A stretch of DNA of 64,000 nt. It comes from Muricea muricata. Lineage: Eukaryota > Cnidaria > Anthozoa > Malacalcyonacea > Plexauridae. Shown piece after piece: positions 24,901 through 36,900 of this stretch (its first letter is position 1; each line of letters begins with the position of its first letter). Below the pieces are notes generated by a model that worked only from the letters and a program-made list of their open reading frames with translations, was not told the origin of the DNA and searched no databases. The translations under genes and the position numbers were made by a program. The DNA lies in NCBI GenBank assembly GCA_963855995.1, contig OY979728.1, forward strand, positions 4,699,330 through 4,763,329. Reading direction: 5' to 3'.

Positions 24901-27900
24901 CTCGGTGACAATAATATTACAAAGTAATAACATGGCTTTGCGGTTGCTTAGTGATTAAAATGTCCCTCTCTTTCGGGTACATTTAATCACTAAGCAACCT
25001 CAAAGCCATGTCAGCCATGTTGTTATGACGTTGAATATTGATTACATGATTACAATGATAGCGAATAAACTAGAAATATTACATACTCGAACCGACCTGA
25101 CCTTAGTTACCTACCGACCTACCTCACTTAGCAGAGCATTAGGCTAGCATTCCAAAGGTCGTAGGTTCGATTCCCACCGTGGTCAGGCATACTTTTCTCT
25201 TTACCAGGAGTGCATTTAAACCCAGACTAAACTACAAACACAATATCGACTTACTTTAAACTCCTTTGCATGAACTCTGTAAAATCATAATCGTTGTTAA
25301 AGGTATCTATCTGCAGCTCGTGACACTTGAAATTCCTCACAGCAAACGCTCGACAAGCGAGGGTAATGGCGGTTTCATACAGTCTATGCTGCTGTTCAGT
25401 TAATGGCACATTTGCCTTCTTATCCTGTACTTTCGCGACTGCATAACGATACCGAAAATGATCATTGCGACGTCTGAGAGTCTCTTGAATGTTGCTTGAT
25501 CCGTGTGCTTTGCTGGATGCGTCTGCTTGCTTCTCCGACTTCGCGTCCGGCTGCACTTCTGGCGTCAAGCTGCTCGCATAGCTGACCAAGGCATGGGCAA
25601 GGTAAAGATTTGCAACAACTTTCTCAATGAGCATACCCTGAGCCAGTCTCGTGTTTTGCACGCTTCTTGTGGGCTTTCTTGTCGCATTATCAGCATTTTG
25701 ACTTGACTTCTTGCTGGCGGCTCGGAGAGTTGCTTTCTTCTCAAGTTTTATGTCAAAGCCTTCCGCCGTAGAGCCGACCGTGTCCGTCGCCATGAACAGG
25801 CACTCCAACGCATGATTCAACTGAGGTCGACTCAGACTCACCCGGCATAACACGACCTCGCACAGTTTTACCGCGTGTCGTCTCTGGCATTCTAGGAATA
25901 TCCTGCGATTGACGCCCAGACCGTTCTGTTTTCCCGGCGGCGATGCAACGATGGTTCTCATGGCAACGCTCACGCCATCGTCGGACTGCCTAGCGCCGTC
26001 AGTGTACGAGTGATGGAAGAGGTTCATGACGAGTGCGTGGGGCGCGTGGAAGCCAGTCTCGCAGAGGCTGATCGCGCGAATTGTGAACATTTTCAGGAAC
26101 TCAACATCGGCAGCCGATGGCGAAGACCGCAGGAGTTTCTGAGAAACGCTAACTTCCCAGTTAAACCACTCCAGCTTGAAAAAAGATAAAGGTTGCAAAA
26201 TTTTATCAACTGGTTTGACTAATGGTACCTATGACACAATTTGTTTCTTTCTGGGAACCTGGGCTTAGGACTAAAAAATTCTGCACAATTTAGATCTAAC
26301 TACTAGAGTGACTACCAGTGCATAACAGATTAACCTTCGATCTAGGCAAGTAGAACGTAAGTTATTCAGCTAGAAAGAGGATGCTAAGATTAGTAAAATT
26401 ATTACAACGTTAAATGGCGAAATGTTGTAAAATATGGAAAATATAGCCCTGCAAAGTTTGCAAATTTTGTATATATTTTTATCACGCGCGGAAAAAGTTA
26501 CACCTTTGCGGCAATTTTAGCTCAAAAATGGTAACTCCCCCCCCCCCACCCCCCGCGTAATACAAATATACGCAAAATTTAGAAACTTCAGGAGGCTACA
26601 TTTCCCGTATTTTACAACATTTCGCCAACCAAACTTTGCAATTCTACTAATCTGAGGATGCTCTTTCTCGCTGTGGTAAAAGAACTCGTTCTTCCTGCCT
26701 AGTTCGACCCTTAGTCTACTATGCAAACTGTCCATTATGAGACCTCAAAATTTCTGTCAAATTTTCAGGGAAAATTAAGATGCAACAAATTTTTGTGAAC
26801 TAGGTTCCCAACCAGGTTCCTAGGATCCAATGCTTCTTCCATTACATGAAGGAAGTTTAAAAGTGTCATACAAGTTCTTTTGTAAGAAAAAACATACTCC
26901 GAAGAACAACATCTTGTAAACTCAAGATATGAGCTGTTAACAACAAGACAACAGTTTTGCGGTGATATTTCGAGTCTATTTCAAAGTCATTGCCAAAACC
27001 AGATGTCAAACCAAGGAAACTGATGTCCTTGAACAATCAGTTCAAGGACATCAATTTCCTTGATGTCCTTGAACAGATTGTGTGTTCAATCAGTTCAAGG
27101 ACTTCAAGGAACAGCCCGAACCCAACTCAAAATGTAAACAAAGTATTTGTTTACCGCATAGCGGAGTGCGCAGCATGTTCAAAAACACTTTACCTGTATT
27201 TGAACTGACGGCGCGCGAATCTTGGGCATTCCTAAGCCAACCACGCCAAGACGAAAGATCAAAGATTTTGCATCACTCGTGACGTCATCACATTCCATGA
27301 GCTCGTCCTCTCTCAAGCCCAGGCCCCTGAGCTTCACTAACTTTAACATTTCGGCAAGAAGTTCCTGATGCTGTTCAAGGATGTCCATGAGATATGCGAC
27401 AGAGGTGATCGCAATCACTCCTTTGATCTGATCGAAAACCATCTCGTTTGACTTATCCTGTTCTTCCTCGACCTTTTTCGTGCCTGCAGAAAATATGTGG
27501 AAAATACTTAATCAATAGAATCATACTGGTATACTACTGAAATGCTGTCATTTGATTGGCTGCTCTACCCGCTATCTATTTACCCATAGATAGCCAGTAG
27601 CAAAACAATAATTTCCCTGGTTTACACCGTCGCCACCCAATGGACCATTCCCCTATTAGACAAACTTTTGAATTGGGAAAATCAATTAACACAGCTGGAA
27701 AGAGTATCCTAAATTTCATACGATTGTCAACTTTGGTTGCAAAATATTGTAAATTGTGGAAATGCCACTATGTGGAAATGCGGTAACGCTTTTTCCCGCG
27801 TAATACAAAAGTATACAAAATTCGCAAATTTCACATTACTATATTTTCTACATTTCTTGATATTTTACAACCAAACTGCACAATTTCACTAAATTTAGGG

Positions 27901-30900
27901 CTCTTTCCAACTGTGCTAAAATTGTTTTCAAATTTAAAAGTTTGTGTGATTGGGGAATGGTCCATTCCCATCTTCGGATAATTCACATGGTTCGATACCA
28001 TTGCTCTGGTTTGCGAAAGAGTACATTAGGACAAAAGTAAGCAGGCATACGAATGATGAATACGAGTTATTCACTCATGTTCATACATCCAAATGCGTAC
28101 TTACTTTTGTTCTCCGTTCATACTTTGCAGCAAGCTAACATAATAGTAAATAGGCATTTGAGAGATCTTAAAATATGTGTGCTTTATCTGTAAATCCTTA
28201 AATAGTGTGTGCTTTATCTGTAAATCCTTTAATAAAGTGTGCTTTATCTGTAAATCCTTAAATAGTGCGTGCCTTGTCTGTAAATCCTTAAATAGTGTGT
28301 GCCTTATCTGTAAATTCTTAAACAGTGCGTGCCTTATCCGTAAATCCTTTAATAGAGTGTGCTTTATCTGTAAATCCTTAAATAGTGTGTGCCTTATCCG
28401 TAAATCCTTTAATAGTGTGTGCTTTATCTGTAAATCCTTAAATAGTGTGTGCCTGATCTGTAAATCCTCAAATAGTGTGTGCCTTATCTGCAAATTCTCA
28501 AACAGTATGTGCTTTATTTACCATATAATATTTGCCTTGCGTAACACATACTTTGAGTTTAAATTTCTAACCAAATATTATTCATTTCACTGAGATTTTC
28601 ATAAAAGAATTGGAACGTTTTTGTCCAGACATTTCCCAAGTACGATAAAGCAATCTCTTTGCCCATATCCCCAGACTTTCAAGGAGCTTACAAAATTTCA
28701 AGGGCTTTCCACGTCTGAAGATAATTTTTTCAAATTCAAGGACTTTCCAGGTTTTTCAACGACTGTAGGAACTTGAAAAACAGGTGAACAACACAGTGAA
28801 TGTGAATTGAGATACGATACCTAGTCTTCCTCGTTTTCTATTCCGTTTTTTATTCTTTCCAGCTTTTCCTTTCTTCCCCGTTTCGTTTTCTTGTTTCTCT
28901 TCTTGATCGATATACAACGTGCATTCTGGATCTACGGGCAAACTTCCCTAAGATACAAAAAAGCAAAGTTAACATACGTGGCATAGCGCGGCATGTGAGG
29001 ACGGTAATGAGGACTGGTTAGTCTCTCGAGAGCCAGATCAAACGCAAATATTGACCGGTCAAATTCTACCACACTGCAGAACGCCAAACTGAACAGCAAG
29101 AAACACACAGATTCTTGTTACCTGCATGTTTGTTACCTGGCAGTCATCAAGTTGATCTCAAGATGTGTTTACAAGTCTGCTGCAACAGGCTTGACGCAAG
29201 TTGATCATCCAGACTATCCACATGCAAGCTCGATGCAAGTTGTTTCACCAACTTGCAGCGTCTTTACAAGCATCATGTCTGAGTTTCACGGACTTTATGC
29301 AACTTGGTGAAGCCAGCAGGCTCGACCAGTGAACTGCAATACAACTGGAACGCTAACTCAATACAAAAGTTCAGTTAATGGCTGAAGCCAAGTTAGTTTT
29401 TTTTAGTTTTGAGACGAAATACTTAACGCCAAAGATCAGACCGTGTATCAAATTGAAGCTACTTAAAAGTTACATGTAATATAAAAAATTCAAGACTTTA
29501 GACAAAAAAAAATGCCTAAAAAATACGAAAACAGCTGCAATTTTAAAAAATACGGCAAATTTCCCTTCAAAGTTTAAGCCTTAAAATTTTTACACCAAAC
29601 ACAACTTTCTAATAGCTTTCATTTGATATACGGCTCATTTTGTCCCGTTTAGTATTTCAACTCAAAACTCAGAAAAACTGAATCAAATTGGCTTCAATTT
29701 TTCCCCAGACTTCTCGTTCCAGTTTATACTTATAGTTCAATGGGCTCGACGCAACTTGACAGCAAACTTACTTCAAGCCGGTAAACTCACCAACTTGGAC
29801 CAAGTCTGTGCAGTTTCTGACTGTGCACATAAAAATGTGTCTATATCACATTCTGCGTCATTAATGATGGTAATAAAACGAATAGGAGTGCAATTAATGC
29901 CAAAAACATACGAGTGATTACAAAATCAACCGACCGCGCAGCGGGAGGTTGATTCGTTAATCACGAGTATGATTTGGTATTAATGGACAATTTGCATGTT
30001 AGACTAACTTTCAGTCTAGCCAAGGCAAACAAAATCTTTTACCACAGTTAAAAAGAGCATCCTAAAATTAGTAGAATTGCCAAGTTTGGTGGGGAAATGT
30101 TGTAAAGCATGGAAAATATGGCCTCGCAAAGTTTGCAAATTTGTATACATTTGTATTAAGCGAAGAAAAAGTTACCACTTCTCAGCTAAAATTGTATCAA
30201 AAGTGGTAACTTTTTTCTCGCGTAATACAAATGTATACAAATTTGCAAACTTTGCGAGGCCATATTTTCCATGTTTTACAACATTTCACCACCAAACTTG
30301 GCAATTCTACTAATTTTAGGATGCTCTTTTTAACTGTGGTAAAAGACTTTGTTCGTCTAGCCTAAATTGAAAATTAGTCTAACATGCAAATCGTCTATTG
30401 CACGAATTGATTCGTTCTATTACTTATTAATTATATATCTTCTGTAATCAATTCATCCATTTTGAAAAATTTTACAGCAAAAAAAAAACAAATTCATATT
30501 TTGTATTCTAAATGCTGATTGGCTAGTTGTTAATACTAGAGTGATTTTCATTGGCTGTGGGCAGGGGGCGATTACAACTCACAGAGGGTGTGATTAATGC
30601 TCAAATCGCACTCCTGCAAACCAATGAATTTGCAGTATTTACCACTGATTACAGAAGATACATAATTAATTCTGTTAATATAATTAATTCCGCATAATGG
30701 ATAGTTTTTCTTCATCTACACATGAATGTGGTGTGATAAGCTTTTCACAGGCCTGGTTTGGTCGCATTTCCTGGGACCGCCTCTTCTTCGACAGCCTACG
30801 ACGATATAATGCAACCTTTTAAGAGGTGGTTAACATAAGTCAAGCCCAAAACAAGTCTAGTCAAAAGCTGCATTCACAACACTAGTTGCTAACAACTTTT

Positions 30901-33900
30901 AACAAGCTTGATGGAACTACGCCGCGGGTTATGAGCCCATATTCCCCCCCCCCCTCCGTCTGAGTAATACATTCTGCGTGACTTAAGATGTAGATTTATC
31001 TGTATTTGAGCACCAAAAAAGCTCCCAAGCAAAATACTTGCCCAATACCGAGAAAAATGATAGTTTATGATTGTTTTACACTGCATAATTTACACCCAAT
31101 ATGTGAAATTTTGCAAAACTACGTAAGAGACTTTTAAACAGGTCTTGAAGTACTTCTTAAAATGTGGAAAGCATCACTCGGAAACAGTTTCAGCAACAAA
31201 AAAACTGTTTAAAAGTCTTATATGCAGTTTTTTTAGCTTTCTGATGGTGCAAGTCATTCTTGTTGTAATTGGATTCAAAATTTCACTTTTTTGTTGTAAT
31301 TTATACAATATTTAACCATTAGATTACGAGCTCGAGATTTCTATGAAGTTATACTTGATGACGGCGAAGCCCGAGTCAACTACCATTTTATAGAAATCGA
31401 GAGCGATTTACAGAACATGACATATTCAACAAGAAAATTTATTTTTAAGCAATTTTTTATAAAAAAAATCTCAACGAAAATGATTCTTTCGCTACTCGAT
31501 ATCCAATTTTCATTGGATAGCGAGTACGGAAAGAATCATATTTGCAATAGTGTACCATTCTACCAAAATCTAATTGAAGAAACAACCACTAATCGCCCAT
31601 TTTCTCGGTATTGGGTACATTTTTTGGCTTGGGAACTTTTTTGCTGATCAAATACACATACATCTACACATCAGGGCATACAGAATGTATATCCCAGATG
31701 GGGGTCACGAAAATTGTGCTTCTACACCATAGCCAAAGGCATAGATATGCAACCGGGTATACTTCGCCTGTCTCGCGGATGTGTACGTCATATGCACACG
31801 AATTTCTGGCAAGTACATTTGTCTGAATTTCAATATAAATGTATTACATGAAATTTCTGCCGTTGTGTAAGGGACCAGGACAAAAACATAGCTTCATTTG
31901 TTGCTTGAAATATACAGGGCACCATGGTCTGTGAACCAAGGCAATTTAGCGAAAAGTTTTTTTTTAAAATCGCCGTTTATTTGACATTTCCCAATCTAAT
32001 TCCTTACAAAATCTCGCATGTGTGCTTGCAAGAAATGAGCGTGCGTATGACGTACCAAAGCCAACCACGTTAGACAAGAAATACCCCGAGTTGCACATCT
32101 ATGTATCCTTCATCTATGCCCATGGCCTGAACCATCAAACTTGTTATAAGACTATATACTAAGAGAGTCATGATATACCAATATTGTTACATTGTGATAC
32201 AATATTGTTGCTGATACTCACCTCCAGCCAAGTACTATAATATCTAACAATAGCAAGCGCTAAGTTCATTGCGAGATGCACGGCTTGATCTGTCTTGCCG
32301 TAGACAGACAACGCTTCGACCAGATAACAATAAACAGTCACCGATGACGCGAAGTTACCGCAGCCGAGCTGCTGGGGGAATGGGAACTGCTCAGGATTGC
32401 GAGGATACCTTGAACGCGGAACGGTGCACTCGAGAAAAGCGGACCTCAGGACGGACATCTCTGTTCGGTTATCGTCCTTGAACGGATCGTCAGAAAGCTG
32501 TAGAGATTCCCACGTGAAGCTCTTTAGATATTCAATGTGTTTAGGCGAGTCCCATTCCAAGTATTGCTTCTGACCATTCGTAGAATCTGCCAATAGAGAC
32601 ATTCATTTACAGCAATGTTTCTAGCGGCGAAGCATACAGCATTCATATTAAAATGTACAAGCAATGATATCGGTAGAAAGTTCTTAAAATCAAGCGGGAC
32701 TTACGTAGCTTCGCTTCAAGTACTTCCAGCGTGGTGAATATTCCTTCACGATCTTTGGCAGATATTGACGGATTCAACACTAAAAGTCTCCACAATCTCG
32801 CAAGCTGATCCCGAAATAGCCAGCACCTGTAATGGCATCGATATGATTGTAACATTTACAATATAGCAGCAGTGTTGTATCAGCACATATACGAACTCGA
32901 GTCGAAGGCGAGAGTTGTACATGTGATACAACACGGTCACTTATGCTGTAAAAGGCTTGTGAAACTCTCCAAATTTATAGATCTATTGGCGAAGTAACTT
33001 TGAGAATACATCTTATGTAAGACCAGAAAATCAACGTTAAAGTTTATACTGGAAATCAAGAGAGATTTGTTCACATATAGAGAATCCCTGACGCTCGAGA
33101 TTTCTTTTGTGTTTTTATTCATGAGTTATTGACGAGTTTTGCAATCAAAGTTTCTAGGACACGAAATTTTCACATGAATTTTGTTTGCATTGCAAATATC
33201 GCGACAAAATAACTAATTCTTTAGCACAATTTTTCCCATACTCCCTTTCTTCTGGGGATATTTACTTGATATAAAAAATAAATCGACCTATGACACCACA
33301 GTGTGCAGAATAACTTGTCAACAACATATTTCGCAGAAATATGCAGATACCAAGCGATTAATCGTAGCTAATGCATCCATATATAGCGCAGTTTCAGTTA
33401 ATATTTCTTAATTCTTATTGTCACATATCACAAAATCGGCAATCTTAAAGATACTCATTAGCACTGTGATCTCATAAGTTGTGTAACTTACATATCGAAT
33501 GAAGTCTCGAGAAGGAAAAGAGTTGGAAAAATTGTATCAGAAAACTGTCACTTTAAGCGATCTTTGTGATCCAATCAACAAATACTTGGCTAAAATCATG
33601 ACATTTTGAAAACATTCACCTCAATCCAGATAATACCAGAATATGACAGCCCAAGAAGGCCATTAATTAAAAATGCAATAAGCTATATTAAGATATTTTA
33701 TTAGTTGCGTTTCGTCTTTAACTTAAGACATCCTCAGACTATACACAATTACATGAAAGTTGAATATATGAGCTAGTTATTACATATTTTATCGTTCCAC
33801 CACCTTGTAACAGATGATAATTAGCTCATTTATTCAACTTCCATGCAATTCTATATAGTTTGAAGATGTCTCAAGTTAAAGACGAAACGTAACTGATAAA

Positions 33901-36900
33901 ATTTCTTTATATCATAAGAATCCGTTTTCCGTCTGGCAAACCTCTGGCAGAAAAAACGAACAAGGCGTTTTTAGTTTTTCAATAAGTCGTCTCGTTCTCC
34001 TTCAGATATTCACTGCTTTAAATCATGCAAATGCTTGAGATCTCATCTTCTCAAGCATACTAAATACCAGAAAGATCCCATGCACAAAACCAGAAGTATC
34101 TTCAACCAGAATTTATTCAAACTTCACAAAAGTACAGTGATGTTGTAGGTACTGTACATAAATGTGAATTCTGCCAGGTTTTACCTATATTTCTGCTAGG
34201 TTTTAGATATATACTAGTAAATCTCATTTCGAATGCGTGAGAACATGACGTCACAAATTAGCTTCAATTTACTTCCGTTAAAAAATTAATACCTCGAGAA
34301 CAAGACGAGATATTAAAAAACTTGAAGATTTAAATTATCTGTAATTAGAATTAAAAGTAGACCAACTATTTTTTTTTCATTTACTGGCCCTTTACACGAA
34401 GCTTTCAAATACTTACGGTTGAGGTCTGGGTGTACACGCCAAATGAAAGTTATTTTCCACCTTTTCTCTCACAGCTCGGTAAGCATTCCTCCTATTTCGC
34501 TCTTCAATAGTGTCCATCAGCTGAACTGTAAATGTCTGGACAGCTTTCAGGGAGTACGTAAAATCGTCCCGGAGTAATTCCTCGCACGTTTTAAGAAACT
34601 TCATGATTTCTTGTCCCTTTTCCCTCAAATACGTTTTCTTGCTGTGGTTGTAGGAGTATAAAGTGTTGGCGGGGGGGGAGTCCAGATTGTCGAAGTAATC
34701 TGTTCAAAGAAATAAACAATCCAAATTTGGGCGGATTTTCAAGTTTATTTTTTACTTTCAACCGTTCAGCGCATCGATTTTTCGATATTTGAGTTTTCCA
34801 TTTATTGAAATATCGAGTTTTTTCGACTTTTACGGATATTTAATGAATTGTTTTCGATTGCTACATAATATATTTTAAAGGCCTGTTTTTGCCGTCGCAT
34901 TTCTGTCGAATTTAATATTGAAGGTTATAGACCGAGCGTGAGGTCTGCACCGTGAAATATCGGACTGAGTGCGGTGCTAAAAAACCGAAGTCCGATATTT
35001 CACGGTACAGAGCGAACAAGCGAGGTCAATAAACTGTTTATTATATGGCTCGCAGTCATTCTCAGAGTTAGTGTGACATTTTGTTTTTAAATGACGTCGA
35101 TCGTGGTTTCGTTAATTAGAATACAAAAAAGTTGAACATGACAAAACTTCATTTTTTACACATAAAGTTTTCAAGTATATCAGTAAAACATTTTCATTAA
35201 TAAGTATATTAAAGGCAGTAAAAAGTGCGATTAAAAACACTGGGAAAACGCCCAGTCCGAATACGGAAATTTACGGACCACGGTCCGAATACGGGTTTTT
35301 ACGGACCGCACGTCGACCAATCAGAATGCAGGATACTTCAAAGCCATATAATAAAAATTGTTATCCATACGGTTGCAAGTTGTTTCAGCAAGATGTACAT
35401 AACATGTCTGCGAATGAAAAGTTGCAACAAGCCCTGATTTTAACAGACTTGTTGCAAATTGATGAACATGACAAGTCTGTTGTAATTTGTTAATGGCAAG
35501 TTGCCACAAGCCAGTAAAATCGATAATTTGAAACAAGCCAGTTGCGTTTGTGGCTGAGCAGACCGGACACAGGGACCTTGCCCCATGTCTCTGACCTTTA
35601 ACTACGGGTTCTTCAATCTGAGTCATTCTCCACCTTTCCCAGACCGACGCAGACTGTCCATTGTCCACTTCAGTGATATGTGCGACTTCCCAACATCCCT
35701 CTGTGGCGCTGGAACTATTGATGAGTGACGTACAACGAGATTTTAAGCCTTCCTCACAAATCAACCAATGAGAAATCTCATCTAAGCCTAAAAATTGCAA
35801 AATGTGTACAATCATTTAAACCAAAACTAAATTTAGACGAGAATAGCGTTATCCACCGGATAGTGATCTTGTAAATGCTGCAAAAAGGGACAAAAAGCAA
35901 TGACACCAGGGATATTGAGTTCGAAAAAGTGGCATTAACTCGAAAATGCTGAACTTTAGCATGGTTTTTACCAGTTCTTTAAAGGGGCACTTCGATGAAA
36001 CTTTGGGGGCGATTTTTTTTTATTTTCTGAAACTGCGTTTCTTGAAATATATACCAGTAAAATATCGGGACAAAATATTGAGTAGAGCTTTCAAAGCTCC
36101 GATCGAAAACTCGCATTTTACGGCCACCATTGATTTGAGCCTGTTTTTTAATTGTGAACAGCGGTCTGTTGTGACGTCATTTTCTCACTTCCTTTCTGCT
36201 GTCACAGCAAGCGATATATGAAATAGGATGAATAGCCCTATCCGCCGATAGTGACTTTTTAACTGTCACTGAAAGGCATAAAAAGAAAAGACATTAACGA
36301 ACTAACAAGAGATAAAAAGTGACTCAAATGCCTGAACTAGCCTGCAATCATGTGTAACAATGTCGAACAATATTGTTGACAACCTTGAACAATGTGGGCA
36401 GCACAACATTGTTCAATGCTGTTTTCAACAGGCCAAAACAGGTTGTTCATTTTTCGCTGTGTACACCGCTGCCAACGCACTATTGGGCTCAATTTACTTT
36501 GACAAGTTTTCTTTGTTGACCATACAGACGGGCAAGTTTATACTTTGCTAATTTTTCTGTGACAAGTGCAATTGTTCAGCCCTTAAATCTCCTGAAGTTT
36601 CAGGTCGGCAAACCTTTGCCCACTCAAATCTATGTCATTAAATAAATGTCGCTTAGCAGGTCGGCATTGCCAAATGTGGACCTGAGTTTCAAGGGATGCT
36701 TGTTGAAAAACTAGCATGCTACCTTTTGAACGAGTGCGCTTGTCACAGAAAAAATTGGCAAAGTGTGGCGTACAGACAATAAAAAAACTTGACACGTGAA
36801 AACTTGGAATAGAAAACTTGCTCGTCAGTAAGAGGCTTTAGAAAGCTTGCAGTAAAATTCACTTTTAGTTCCAATAAAAACTTACCTGGACCAGCAGTAG

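Noticed and set aside
28162-28512. Regular repeats resembling a CRISPR array
   Set aside because: The units are head to head without unique spacers, in an animal intron.
28177-28593. 138-codon plus-strand frame with repeated CxxC decamers
   Set aside because: It is a 30-bp minisatellite inside an intron. Frames stay open on both strands because 30 is a multiple of three.
35225-35437. Plus-strand frame of 70 codons near 'cggaccacggtccg'
   Set aside because: Lies in a foldback repeat ('ttacggacc' and its complement), with no splice sites or family match.
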